Shown here: in pieces, positions 8,724 to 17,831 of the stretch
Numbering within the stretch: position 1 is the first letter of the stretch
How the letters are laid out: every line of letters begins with the position of its first letter
Source of the DNA: Thiothrix winogradskyi
GTDB taxonomy: Bacteria; Pseudomonadota; Gammaproteobacteria; Thiotrichales; Thiotrichaceae
Length of the DNA stretch: 64,000 bases
Direction of reading: 5' to 3'
NCBI RefSeq assembly: GCF_021650935.1
Contig: NZ_CP091244.1
Location: 2,728,001-2,792,000, forward strand
Made by a program: the position numbers and the translations under genes
The notes under the pieces: model-generated
Databases searched by the model: none
What the model was told of the DNA's origin: nothing
The model's input: only the letters and a program-made list of their open reading frames with translations

Positions 8724-10214
8724 ATGTCACGACTCGCCGACCAAACTTTGGCACAAGCGAATGCTTGGTATGCTCAAAATCCGCAAGCCCGTTACGACCG
8801 CCCCCTACCCACTTCCGCCTACACCATCAACCCCGCGACTGCGCAAACCTTGTGGAAGGATCCCACCTTAAAAACCGAGCGTAGCCTCGTCACCAAACTC
8901 ATCGAAGTCGGTGGCAAATGGGAAGAAGTCCCCACCCACATCCACAGCGATAAGGACTTGCGCCTGATTGCCTACCAGAATGTCTGGAAAACCAAGCAAC
9001 GCGACCTGTTGCGTTTTATCCAGCCCGGCGAATGGTATTTAGGCTCCTCACACCATAACCCCGGCAATCGCCACATTGTGCAATCCGTGTTCCACGATGA
9101 GGAAAAGGGTCTGGAAATGCTCAAATTCAGCATTACCCACATCCGCAATTACATCGGGGTTGCCAGCGGCATGGTGGGGACCGACAGCCCGCGCAGCTAC
9201 GCCAACCAACATTCAGCGGGGCATGTTAACCCGAAAGATTACCCTGCCCTGTTGTGGCGCATCCGCTTTCTGGGCGATATTTCCCCGGCGGAACAACGCG
9301 CTTACGTCAATAATGTGCGTACTTGGTCAATGCTGTTGCAGAAAGTGACTAAATTCCCGCCCGATTACAATGGCAATGACAACCTAATGACCAATAGCTA
9401 TGCCAAGGTGATGGAATTTGGCAGCAATGTGCTGAATGCCGTGCTGGGCAGCCGTAACGCACTGGCCACCTTGCACAGCCAAGCCGAACAAGTGTATTGC
9501 TCCGAAGCGGGAATGCACCTTGCCCTGAATCTCGGTTTAAATGCCCCGCTCAACCAAGCCAGCGTCAGCGCCTTGTTTGGGGCAGATAAATGGGCAAAAG
9601 TCAGCACCATGCTCAATGAAGGGGAAGCGTTTTGGCGCAATGGCAAATATTTAGACTACTACGGCAATGGCACGGATGGCTTTATGCAAAATGCCGAACA
9701 AAACCGTTTGGTTGAGCTGGAACCTGCCCCCGCTTGGCTCGCAGCACTCAAAGACCGCCTTCCCGGCAGACCCTTGGCTGGTGATGGGCTGGTCTTTCGC
9801 CCGTGGGATGTAGCAGACATGATCGAACATTTCATCAAAACCGCTATCCCGCGTAAAGGACGTGAAACCTGGGAAGTCTCCAACGCGCAAGCCGAATTGC
9901 TGTTGTGGTTAAAACCGGGCATTTTCCACTCAATGGGTTTTAGCCGCAGTAATCCGCCGCCACCGCCGCTGGTGATGCTGTTTGATACGCTGGTGGCTAA
10001 AGTGCGGCGCAATTATGAATCGTATGAAGCCTTGCGGGCTGCGATTGCCCCAGAGTTACAAGCGGCGCAACAAATCGTTGCCCCCAAAGCGCTGGGCGCG
10101 GGTGCATTCGTGCCGCCGCACATGGTGACAAGCATCACCGGGGACGCCGATGAACTGATTGCGTTGGAAGCCGTTGGGCAGTTATTCCATGAAGATGTGC
10201 TCAAAGCGAAGTAA
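8724..10214 (+). CDS. Unrecognised 496-residue protein
   Basis: I do not recognise this family. The product is soluble-looking, with no signal peptide or membrane helix. It has many aromatic residues and conserved-looking blocks: WKTKQRDLLRFIQPGEWYLG (about 92-111), SSHHNPGNRHI, ANQHSAGHVNP and QVYCSEAGMHLALNLGLN (about 257-274). The Cys-Ser-Glu block and preceding His residues resemble the nucleophile region of permuted papain-like amidases, but I cannot show a catalytic dyad. A proline stretch (NPPPPPL) lies near residue 415. AGGGAAAAATTT precedes the ATG. It lies 50 bp after atl and just before the pseudokinase gene on the same strand. Confidence 0.65.
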   Translation: MSRLADQTLAQANAWYAQNPQARYDRPLPTSAYTINPATAQTLWKDPTLKTERSLVTKLIEVGGKWEEVPTHIHSDKDLRLIAYQNVWKTKQRDLLRFIQPGEWYLGSSHHNPGNRHIVQSVFHDEEKGLEMLKFSITHIRNYIGVASGMVGTDSPRSYANQHSAGHVNPKDYPALLWRIRFLGDISPAEQRAYVNNVRTWSMLLQKVTKFPPDYNGNDNLMTNSYAKVMEFGSNVLNAVLGSRNALATLHSQAEQVYCSEAGMHLALNLGLNAPLNQASVSALFGADKWAKVSTMLNEGEAFWRNGKYLDYYGNGTDGFMQNAEQNRLVELEPAPAWLAALKDRLPGRPLAGDGLVFRPWDVADMIEHFIKTAIPRKGRETWEVSNAQAELLLWLKPGIFHSMGFSRSNPPPPPLVMLFDTLVAKVRRNYESYEALRAAIAPELQAAQQIVAPKALGAGAFVPPHMVTSITGDADELIALEAVGQLFHEDVLKAK

Positions 10215-10274
10215 TCCTTTATAATCGCCGGATTTCTGGAATAACCGGCGGTGATTCGCGGGAGCTTTTGCATT

Positions 10275-12689
10275 ATGCCATTTTCAAACCAACCCTCTGT
10301 GGATGCCAATACCACGCAATCTTTGCCCATCCTTCAGGAGCGTTATGCCCTGCGGCGGTGCATGGCGGATACGGCGCTAGGCAAACTGTATTGGGCGCAA
10401 GACCTCAAACAACTGCAAGGCAATGGTGAACAAGCCAATGTATTAGCGTTCACCCTATTGCCTGCATTGGCACAAGACCCGGTGTTTGAACAAGTTTTCG
10501 GGCATGTATTACCCTCGTATCAAAAACCTGCCCTCGGTATGCCACACATCACCGACGATGGCAAAAGTGCTGATGGCACGCGCTGGCTGGTGATGCGCAA
10601 TGTTGGCGGCATGTTGTTATCCGAACGCCTCGTCGAACTGGATGACCGGGGAATGCCTTTACCCGAAGTGCTCGAATTACTGGACGGCATCAGCCACCTG
10701 CTTGCCAGCCAACGCCCCGACGGGGTATTTGGGTACTTGGAACCGAATGCGATCTTGCTCAATGACAAATCCCCCTGTTTACTGACCGCACCGGTCGCAG
10801 CAGCCCTACGGATGAGTTACAAAAACACTGCCAGCGAACGCACCCGCCAAACCCTGCATTCGGGTTACATCAGCCCCGAAGTGTTACTCGGCGACACCCC
10901 AACCCCCGAAGACGATACCTTCTCAATCGCGTGTTTGGCTTACCACCTCCTGCAAGGCAGCGCCCCTTTTGGCAAACACAGCACCTTGGAAGCCACCGTG
11001 CGCAACTCAGCCCCCGGCAGCATCCGTAAACTACGCCCCGATACCTGGGCAGTGTTGCAACAAGGGTTAAACCTGAAACGTGGCGCACGGCAAAAATCCC
11101 CCACAGCCTTCCTGAATACCCTGCAACGCAAGCAACAAAAAAAGCTGTTGCTACCACTCGCGGGCTTAGTGGCTGCCAGTGCGGTTGCCCTGACCACCTA
11201 CCAGCTACTTTCCAGTTGGGGCAATGCGCCGGAAGAATCCCCCACCCCGCGCACCACTGAGCTGGAATTAACCCAGCCTAACAGCAGCAGAATAGCGCCG
11301 CCTGACACTGGCGATGCTTCATTGGTTAATGAACCAGCCGTTCCCACTGCGCCTGCTCAAGAAAGCGTGACAGCTACAACCGAACGCCTCCCGGATAACA
11401 CTGCCAATGAGGCAGCGTCTGCCCCAGCCAACGTCACTGCATCCAATAACCTGCGTAACTTACAAGCGCAAGCCGCTGATGCCATCCTGCAAGGCAAGCT
11501 GCTCAGTGACAACCCCAACACCCCAGCCGCGTTAGACTATTTGCGCAAAGCCACCGCGCTAGACCCCGACAACACCCAAACCCAAAGCCTGTTAACACAA
11601 CTCATCAATCAGCAACACGCCGAAGCGGAAACCCTGTTAAACACCGACAAACTCGATGAAGCCAGCAAACTGTTGAGCACCGCTGACCGCCTGATCACCG
11701 AATTCACCCTCGCTGACAGCCTGAAACGCCAAGTCAGTCTGGAAGCTGCCGTCAGCCAAGCCCAACGCAAACAAGCCTTGGCAGCAGCGTCAGAACCCAA
11801 CGCCGCTATTGCCACGCCGCCTGATAATGCTGAACCGGCTGCACCTGCCGCCGATACCGACAATGATACGGGCAATGACCAGCAATATTTAGCACGCGCC
11901 CAACAAGCCATTGACTATGGCAACTTAAGTCGCGGCGATGACCGCAGCGAAAGCGCGATTGCCTACCTAAACCCGCTGCTGGAAAAAGATCCCGACCACC
12001 CCGCCGCACGAACCCTATTGCAAAAAATCGTGGATGCCCAGCAGGAAGCCGCCAGCACCCACTTGCGCAAACGTGACACCGAAAAAGCACGCGAAGTGCT
12101 GAATGACAGCCAGGTGCTCATTGGCAAATACCAACTCGACAACCGTGTCGAAGCCCAAATTGCGCTGGAAAAACGTTACCGCGAAACCTTAGCGATGGGT
12201 GTTTTTACCCCCGGCACTGAACCCGCAGCCCCCGCCGTCGCGGTCAAACCAGAAAAACCGGCGGCAAAACCGGCTGAACCGACACCCGCTACGCCTGAAG
12301 CTGCCGCAACGCCTGTTGCTGTTGTCCCCCCAGAACAGGAGGGTGAAAACCCGGAAGCCGCTGAAGCCGCTGAAGCCGCTGCCGCTGCTGCCGCGAACTC
12401 AGCCCCCTTGGAAGTGCGGGTTTCCCCCGATATTCCGGTAAGCACGGGGGTAGACATTCCCGCAGACTTGGCGGTGACACCAGCGCCGATACCGGCAACC
12501 GAGCTGCCGCCGGTACAGCTTGATAACCCAGTGGCAGCCCCACAACCCGCGCCAGCCCCCAGCGTTACCTTTGAAGTGCCGGTCACTGATCCTGACAATA
12601 CGGGCAACACCTTCACGTTGGATGTGCCGAATCTGATCGAAGTACCGTTGGATACGATTAGGGACAGCCTGCCACCTGCCGACAGATAA
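10275..12689 (+). CDS. Membrane-anchored pseudokinase with periplasmic repeat region
   Basis: I choose ATG 10275 because GCGGGAGC lies about 10 nt upstream; an upstream GTG at 10251 lacks a site. The 804-residue product starts with a Ser/Thr-kinase-like domain (about 20-275). It retains GYISPEVL and DDTFSIACLAYHLLQGSAPF, equivalent to the APE and subdomain IX motifs. The HRD loop is replaced by FGYLEPNAILL, the DFG Asp is missing and no subdomain-II Lys is evident, so it is probably catalytically dead. One membrane helix follows (about 290-310), then helical TPR-like repeats (about 390-640) and a Pro/Ala-rich tail. Its 3' end overlaps the convergent methyltransferase gene by 32 bp. Role unknown; a scaffold or sensor is inferred. 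Confidence 0.75.
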   Translation: MPFSNQPSVDANTTQSLPILQERYALRRCMADTALGKLYWAQDLKQLQGNGEQANVLAFTLLPALAQDPVFEQVFGHVLPSYQKPALGMPHITDDGKSADGTRWLVMRNVGGMLLSERLVELDDRGMPLPEVLELLDGISHLLASQRPDGVFGYLEPNAILLNDKSPCLLTAPVAAALRMSYKNTASERTRQTLHSGYISPEVLLGDTPTPEDDTFSIACLAYHLLQGSAPFGKHSTLEATVRNSAPGSIRKLRPDTWAVLQQGLNLKRGARQKSPTAFLNTLQRKQQKKLLLPLAGLVAASAVALTTYQLLSSWGNAPEESPTPRTTELELTQPNSSRIAPPDTGDASLVNEPAVPTAPAQESVTATTERLPDNTANEAASAPANVTASNNLRNLQAQAADAILQGKLLSDNPNTPAALDYLRKATALDPDNTQTQSLLTQLINQQHAEAETLLNTDKLDEASKLLSTADRLITEFTLADSLKRQVSLEAAVSQAQRKQALAAASEPNAAIATPPDNAEPAAPAADTDNDTGNDQQYLARAQQAIDYGNLSRGDDRSESAIAYLNPLLEKDPDHPAARTLLQKIVDAQQEAASTHLRKRDTEKAREVLNDSQVLIGKYQLDNRVEAQIALEKRYRETLAMGVFTPGTEPAAPAVAVKPEKPAAKPAEPTPATPEAAATPVAVVPPEQEGENPEAAEAAEAAAAAAANSAPLEVRVSPDIPVSTGVDIPADLAVTPAPIPATELPPVQLDNPVAAPQPAPAPSVTFEVPVTDPDNTGNTFTLDVPNLIEVPLDTIRDSLPPADR

Positions 12690-13503
12690 ACGCTGACACT
12701 GGGCGACCATCGTCCAGTGTTTCCACCGTATCCAGCAGGATGTCCGTGTGCGCAAACACCTGTGCCAACTCCCCCGGTTTCAACAGGAAATTGGGGTTAC
12801 GCGGGCTGCCGAACTGTTCTGCACCTTGCATAAAGGTCTGGTAAATCAGAATGCCGCCGGGTTTGAGCAAGCGTTGCAACCAAGGGAAGAGCGGGCGGTG
12901 TAAATAACGTGCCACCGTGATCAGCGCAAATTGCCCGTCAGCAAACTCACTAAACGGGTCTTGCCCGGTTTCCAAATCGCGTTGCAGGGTTGTCACCGTG
13001 ACGTGTTGGCTGCTTGCCAGTTGTTGCGCCCGTTGCAATGCGCCGGGAATGTAGTCGATGCCGGTCATCTGCCAGCCATGCATGGTAAGGTACACCATAT
13101 CCCGCCCTGCCCCACAGCCAATATCCAAGCCCTGCCCCGGCTGAATCTGGTAGGCGGGCATGAACTCCGTGACGAAACGCGCGATCAAGGGTGCGGGTTG
13201 CCACAAACGTTGTGATTGCGCACCGTTTTGCCATAAACCGGCGGCTTGTAAGCTTGCCGCTAGGGGCAACGTCCATTCGATGGCTTGCACCACTTGATAG
13301 CCTTTGCTGGTCAGGAATGCGTTGGCTGTTTGCAATGTGTCAGCGTTGGCGTACACGGTCAATGGTTCGCTGGTTTTGGGGAGTTCGTGCATCCGGCTGG
13401 GCAATTCATCCACGGGTATCGAACAGGCATGAGCATGATGCCCCTGACAAAACGCGGCGAATGGGCGGCAATCAAGATGTGCCAGTGGCATTATGTTCCC
13501 CAC
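12658..13503 (-). CDS. SAM-dependent methyltransferase with rhodanese-like N-terminal part
   Basis: The 281-residue product carries a class I methyltransferase domain from about residue 115, with GLDIGCGAGRDMVYLT as the SAM-binding motif I and a DxxxG-type acidic loop after it. The first 100 residues (SIPVDELPSRMHELP, then YANADTLQTANAFLTSKGYQV) look like a rhodanese/sulfurtransferase domain lacking an obvious complete active-site loop. TehB-like methyltransferases share the C-terminal layout. Start is uncertain between GTG 13503 and ATG 13491 (the latter gives MPLAHLDCRP). It is convergent with, and overlaps, the pseudokinase gene. Substrate unknown. Confidence 0.8.
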   Translation of the reverse strand: MGNIMPLAHLDCRPFAAFCQGHHAHACSIPVDELPSRMHELPKTSEPLTVYANADTLQTANAFLTSKGYQVVQAIEWTLPLAASLQAAGLWQNGAQSQRLWQPAPLIARFVTEFMPAYQIQPGQGLDIGCGAGRDMVYLTMHGWQMTGIDYIPGALQRAQQLASSQHVTVTTLQRDLETGQDPFSEFADGQFALITVARYLHRPLFPWLQRLLKPGGILIYQTFMQGAEQFGSPRNPNFLLKPGELAQVFAHTDILLDTVETLDDGRPVSAFICRQVAGCP

Positions 13504-13743
13504 ACATTACGAATAAAGTTCAGATGCAATGAGTTTAGCGCATTGCGTTAGTGTGGCGCGATTTATCGGGGCGGAGCCGGATATATCGAGCGCGTAAAAT
13601 AATCGCACTTTGTGCGACTTAAGGTGCGATTAATTTTTGTAATCCGGCACAATAAAGTGTAAATTACGCCCTGTTGTCGCAAAATTAACGCAAAGCATCG
13701 GCTGGGTCATGACAGATCAGGGCGGTAGCGTGTCTCAGGCTCA

Positions 13744-15171
13744 CTACATCATATCGGCGGGACTACGTACACTGATACCGGGCGTATTCAGCACATGGGT
13801 ATAAATCATCGTCGTCGACACATCCGAATGCCCCAACAACTCCTGCACCGTGCGAATGTCATAACCGGATTCGAGCAAATGGGTCGCAAACGAATGGCGG
13901 AAGGTGTGACTGGTAGCGTGTTTGGTGATCCCCGCTTGTTTCACCGCCCGCCGAATGATTTTCTGCAAACTGGTTTCATGCACATGATGGCGACGCACCA
14001 CCCCAGAACGCGGGTCAGCAGCAACACCACTGGAAGGAAACACATATTGCCAACGTAATTCTTTCGCCGCATTTTGATACTTACGACCCAAGGCATCAGG
14101 CAAATACACCTCGCCAAACCCGTTCTTTAAATCCATTTGGTGTTGACGCTCAACAAACGCGATTTGTTGTTTGAGGGCTTCTTTAAAACGTTCGGGCAAT
14201 GGCACAATTCGATCTTTAAAACCTTTGGCGTTGCGGATCAGCAGTTGGTTGTAATCAAAATCCACATCCAGAATCCGCAGGGTCACGCATTCCATGAGGC
14301 GCAAACCGCCCCCGTAGAGCAAGCCCGTCATTAAGTGATGTGTCCCTTTCAGGTGTTGGAATACGCGGCGCACTTCATCGCGGGACAGCACCACCGGCAA
14401 TTTACGCGGGCGTTTTGAACCGATAAAGTCGCCCAAATCATCCAGCGGCTTTTTCCAGACTTGGTTAAACAGGAACGCAAGCGCATTTAATGCCTGCTTT
14501 TGGGTGGAAACTGAAACATTGCGTTTAAGCACAAGGTATTCGAGGTATTGTTTGACTTCTTTACCCCCTAAATCATGCACGTCATTGGGTTTGTGGAAGT
14601 AGAAAAAGCGGGAAATCCAACCCCGATAGGTTTGCTCGGTGCGTATCGCGTAGTTTTTGAGGCGTACCACTTTGACCACTTCCGCTAATGCAGGCTGGTA
14701 ACGTTGGTAAAGTTCGTTAGAACAACGCTCTTCACCTTCGAGCATTTCCAACCCTTCCAGACCATCGAGAGCATCGGTGTAATCGCGAGCGACAGTAGCG
14801 TGATTGGCATCTAACTTTTTCGCGGACGCTGACCAGTATTCCCAATCGAAATCATTTGCCCAACTTTTTTTCAATGCCAGACAAAACAGAATCCGTATAG
14901 CATCGACGACTTGACCAAATTGCCAGGCTTTCAAGTTGACTTCACGCCCTACTTTGTTGAGAAATTCCTCTACTTGTTGGGCTGTATGGGTGCGGATGTG
15001 ATCGTCGGGAAAATAGGCGATGTACTGCTTGGTACGCAACACATACCACGTCACATATTTTTGACCAACACCCTGTTTAACAAGAAAAAGTGTGTAATTT
15101 TCCCAGAACTCATGGGAATACGTAGTTGCCGGTTCTACGGGGCTTCGTGTATGCTTCTTATCCATTAACAT
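13744..15171 (-). CDS. intI: Integron integrase IntI with a long N-terminal extension
   Basis: This is a tyrosine recombinase that joins attI and attC sites to insert and excise cassettes. From about residue 155 it aligns in memory with IntI1: IRTEQTYRGWISRFFYFHKP, VSVSTQKQALNALAFLF, KLPVVLSRDEV. It carries the integron-specific insert (DALGRKYQNAAKELRWQYVFPS) absent from XerC/D, and DPRSGVVRRHHVHE. Catalytic His422, Arg425, His448 and Tyr457 are present, with the first Arg in LLYGGGLRLMECV. At 475 residues it is about 140 longer than IntI1 (337). The extra N-terminus (HEFWENYTLFLVKQGVGQ...) resembles a second core-binding SAM-like domain. It points away from the cassettes, the usual arrangement. 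Confidence 0.95.
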   Translation of the reverse strand: MLMDKKHTRSPVEPATTYSHEFWENYTLFLVKQGVGQKYVTWYVLRTKQYIAYFPDDHIRTHTAQQVEEFLNKVGREVNLKAWQFGQVVDAIRILFCLALKKSWANDFDWEYWSASAKKLDANHATVARDYTDALDGLEGLEMLEGEERCSNELYQRYQPALAEVVKVVRLKNYAIRTEQTYRGWISRFFYFHKPNDVHDLGGKEVKQYLEYLVLKRNVSVSTQKQALNALAFLFNQVWKKPLDDLGDFIGSKRPRKLPVVLSRDEVRRVFQHLKGTHHLMTGLLYGGGLRLMECVTLRILDVDFDYNQLLIRNAKGFKDRIVPLPERFKEALKQQIAFVERQHQMDLKNGFGEVYLPDALGRKYQNAAKELRWQYVFPSSGVAADPRSGVVRRHHVHETSLQKIIRRAVKQAGITKHATSHTFRHSFATHLLESGYDIRTVQELLGHSDVSTTMIYTHVLNTPGISVRSPADMM

Positions 15172-16090
15172 TAACTGAATTTTGGGGACACGATTTATGA
15201 TAATGCCAGACTATGCGGAATTCTCGACGAACCAGATAGGCGGCGTGTGTTCAGCGATTGAGCGCAGGCTTCCTATCCTGATATTCCAGAACGCTGCCTA
15301 ATAAACTGTTAGCAAAATACATTACGCAAAAAGCGTAAGCGTCGTAAATAATACGAACCCAAATTTCAAATCAATAATGTGATCCAAGGAAAAAAAGAAC
15401 GGATCGACAATTACGCCCGTAACTAAATTTTGTATGTGATTTTTAAGTTAATTGGTTTGAAATAGCGTAAGTTGTTGATTTTGAAGGGATTTTTCAATTT
15501 TCGCAAAATTGAACATGCAAAGTTTAGTTACGGGCGTAAAAATTTAATAACCAAGCCACAAATAACAAGAAATATCGAGGCCTGGCACGTAAAATAATCG
15601 TCATAGAAAATGTGGAAGTTTTCAGAGGAAGATAAGATAAAAATAACGCAATTTAGGTGCCCTACTCTGTTTTTTTACAAAAGGTCATTTAAATTCGAAG
15701 AATTTAAATGAGCAGCCGCCGGCAGGGCACGGTTCAAGAAAAATAGAGATTGATTCCGGAACCCCTAAATCGAACGTTTTGTTACACGCATAAATTTGAA
15801 CGGAGGAAAGAAGTAGAAACCGAGAACTTGAGTCAAGCCGGCCTGGGGCCGGCTTGACTCAAGTTCATGATTTCGTTGGAAGAAAAGGGATCGTGCGCGG
15901 AAAGTTTTGGAGTTTTTGAAAGGAAATGAAAATAACGACTTATATTTAGGTTGTTGTTTGTTGAATATGATGTTTGAATTGAATTCGGAAAAAAGAAGGC
16001 ACTGCGAGCTTTGAGAGAATTGGAAGATTGGAGTTGCGTGGGGCAAGAAGATTTGGGATACTGCTTCTGCCGGTTGGAGCTTCGTGAAGT
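15172..16090. other. Non-coding integron leader with several hairpins
   Basis: About 920 bp, AT-rich and without a convincing gene. It should contain attI and the intI and cassette promoters, which I could not place. Visible structure: a 17-bp inverted repeat TTACGCCCGTAACTAAA (15411-15427 and 15523-15539, enclosing 95 bp with a small CAATTTT/AAAATTG hairpin); GTGCCCT (15658-15664) paired with AGGGCAC (15724-15730) around CATTTAAATT/AATTTAAATG; and a perfect 20-bp stem with a 3-nt loop at 15824-15866. A degenerate first cassette may lie here because an attC-like site closes the stretch. Confidence 0.6.
15824..15866. repeat. Perfect 20-bp hairpin in the integron leader
   Basis: Two fully complementary 20-nt arms (15824-15843 and 15847-15866) flank the loop TGG. 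The right arm, GGCTTGACTCAAG, resembles the GGCTTAACTCAAG half of the aadA-type attC at 17832-17891. Unlike a real attC it has no unpaired bases and no GTTRRRY end. It may be a decayed attC, a terminator or a folded-ssDNA recombination relic. Confidence 0.6.
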
Positions 16091-16174
16091 GCTAACTGGG
16101 CGGTCAAACTGACGTCGCACAAACCCGCCGCTTCGCTTTGGGTTTGTGCGCCGCAGTTTACCTTTACGTTGGGC
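16091..16174 (+). other. attC-like site preceding the OXA cassette
   Basis: GCTAACTGG at the left and ACGTTGGGC at the right bound an imperfect inverted repeat whose core is GCGCACAAACCC-type sequence around CGCTTCG (CACAAACCCGCCGCTTCGCTTTGGGTTTGTG). The right end GTTGGGC (16168-16174) matches GTTRRRY and marks the start of the next cassette. Its own cassette gene is not recognisable. Confidence 0.75.
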
Positions 16175-16189
16175 ATCAAAGGAAACTTA

Positions 16190-16990
16190 ATGGTAATCCG
16201 ATTCTTCACTATACTGCTATCTACCTTTTTTCTTACCTCATTCGTGTATGCGCAAGAACACGTGGTAGTCCGTTCGGACTGGAAGAAGTTCTTCAGTGAC
16301 CTCCGGGCCGAAGGTGCAATCGTTATTGCAGACGAACGTCAACCGAAGCATACTTTATCGGTTTTTGGTCAAGAGCGAGCGGCAAAGCGTTACTCGCCTG
16401 CTTCAACCTTCAAGATACCACACACACTTTTTGCACTCGATGCAGATGCCGTTCGTGATGAGTTCCAGGTTTTTCGATGGGACGGCGTTAAACGGAGCTT
16501 TGCAGGTCACAATCAAGACCAAGACTTACGATCAGCGATGCGAAATTCTGCGGTTTGGGTTTATGAGCTATTTGCAAAAGAGGTCGGAGAGGACAAAGCA
16601 AGACGCTATTTAAAGCAAATTGATTATGGCAACGCCGACCCTTCGACAATCAAGGGTGATTACTGGATAGATGGTAATCTTGAAATCTCAGCGCACGAAC
16701 AGATTTCGTTTCTCAGAAAACTCTATCGAAATCAGCTGCCATTTAAGGTGGAGCATCAGCGATTGGTCAAAGATCTCATGATTACGGAAGCCGGGCGCAA
16801 CTGGATACTACGCGCAAAGACCGGCTGGGAAGGCAGGTTTGGCTGGTGGGTAGGGTGGGTTGAATGGCCAACCGGCCCCGTATTCTTCGCGCTGAATATT
16901 GATACGCCAAACAGAACGGATGATCTTTTCAAAAGAGAGGCAATCGCACGGGCAATCCTTCGCTCTATCGACGCATTGCCGCCCAACTAA
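16190..16990 (+). CDS. blaOXA: Class D beta-lactamase, OXA-2 group (OXA-46-like)
   Basis: This is a serine beta-lactamase that hydrolyses penicillins (oxacillin-type) in the periplasm. From ATG 16190 (GGAAACTTA upstream) the product is 266 residues. A signal peptide (about 1-21, ending VYA) precedes the mature enzyme. Class D motifs are present: STFK with Ser72 and Lys75, SAV in the NSAVWVYE segment (most relatives have STV), YGN in QIDYGNADP, and KTG in RAKTGW, with the following GWWVGWVEWP. By recall it is very close to OXA-46, with a few substitutions; allele number cannot be fixed here. The stop lies inside the cassette's attC. A longer TTG start at 16169 would read through the recombination site and is rejected. 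Confidence 0.96.
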   Translation: MVIRFFTILLSTFFLTSFVYAQEHVVVRSDWKKFFSDLRAEGAIVIADERQPKHTLSVFGQERAAKRYSPASTFKIPHTLFALDADAVRDEFQVFRWDGVKRSFAGHNQDQDLRSAMRNSAVWVYELFAKEVGEDKARRYLKQIDYGNADPSTIKGDYWIDGNLEISAHEQISFLRKLYRNQLPFKVEHQRLVKDLMITEAGRNWILRAKTGWEGRFGWWVGWVEWPTGPVFFALNIDTPNRTDDLFKREAIARAILRSIDALPPN

Positions 16991-17035
16991 TCAATCCAGC
17001 GGACGCTTTCGGCACCGCTGATTTCAACGTTAAAC
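16981..17035 (+). other. attC of the OXA cassette
   Basis: It starts with GCCCAAC (16981-16987), overlapping the OXA stop, and ends with GTTAAAC (17029-17035). The inner CAGCGG / CCGCTG pairs give the short stem of a 55-bp attC. Confidence 0.85.
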
Positions 17036-17038
17036 ATC

Positions 17039-17830
17039 ATGAGGGAAGCGGTGATCGCCGAAGTATCGACTCAACTATCAGAGGTAGTTGGCGTCATCGA
17101 GCGCCATCTCGAACCGACGTTGCTGGCCGTACATTTGTACGGCTCCGCAGTGGATGGCGGCCTGAAGCCACACAGTGATATTGATTTGCTGGTTACGGTG
17201 ACCGTAAGGCTTGATGAAACAACGCGGCGAGCTTTGATCAACGACCTTTTGGAAACTTCGGCTTCCCCTGGAGAGAGCGAGATTCTCCGCGCTGTAGAAG
17301 TCACCATTGTTGTGCACGACGACATCATTCCGTGGCGTTATCCAGCTAAGCGCGAACTGCAATTTGGAGAATGGCAGCGCAATGACATTCTTGCAGGTAT
17401 CTTCGAGCCAGCCACGATCGACATTGATCTGGCTATCTTGCTGACAAAAGCAAGAGAACATAGCGTTGCCTTGGTAGGTCCAGCGGCGGAGGAACTCTTT
17501 GATCCGGTTCCTGAACAGGATCTATTTGAGGCGCTAAATGAAACCTTAACGCTATGGAACTCGCCGCCCGACTGGGCTGGCGATGAGCGAAATGTAGTGC
17601 TTACGTTGTCCCGCATTTGGTACAGCGCAGTAACCGGCAGAATCGCGCCGAAGGATGTCGCTGCCGACTGGGCAATGGAGCGCCTGCCGGCCCAGTATCA
17701 GCCCGTCATACTTGAAGCTAGACAGGCTTATCTTGGACAAGAAGAAGATCGCTTGGCCTCGCGCGCAGATCAGTTGGAAGAATTTGTTCACTACGTGAAA
17801 GGCGAGATCACCAAGGTAGTCGGCAAATAA
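17039..17830 (+). CDS. aadA1: Aminoglycoside (3'')(9) adenylyltransferase, AadA1-like
   Basis: AadA transfers AMP from ATP to streptomycin (3''-OH) and spectinomycin (9-OH). The 263-residue product has the nucleotidyltransferase motif LYGSAVDGGLKPHSDIDLLV near residues 33-52, whose Asp residues bind Mg2+. A C-terminal helical domain carries WNSPPDWAGDERNVVLTLSR. By recall it equals AadA1 at nearly every position, with Arg in VTGRIAP where Lys is common. The ATG lies 3 nt after the cassette boundary GTTAAAC, with no clear ribosome site, as in known aadA cassettes. It is followed by the classic 60-bp aadA attC. Such near identity to a clinical gene points to recent transfer. Confidence 0.97.
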   Translation: MREAVIAEVSTQLSEVVGVIERHLEPTLLAVHLYGSAVDGGLKPHSDIDLLVTVTVRLDETTRRALINDLLETSASPGESEILRAVEVTIVVHDDIIPWRYPAKRELQFGEWQRNDILAGIFEPATIDIDLAILLTKAREHSVALVGPAAEELFDPVPEQDLFEALNETLTLWNSPPDWAGDERNVVLTLSRIWYSAVTGRIAPKDVAADWAMERLPAQYQPVILEARQAYLGQEEDRLASRADQLEEFVHYVKGEITKVVGK

Positions 17831-17831
17831 T

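Noticed and set aside
13592..13632. Hairpin AATCGCAC...GTGCGATT after intI as an attI or attC
   Set aside because: It lacks RYYYAAC/GTTRRRY ends and lies on the wrong side of the integrase gene; at most a weak terminator.
15765..16209. Three minus-strand frames in the integron leader
   Set aside because: Low-complexity Ser/Asn/Phe translations, crossing the attC and the palindrome; no ribosome sites.
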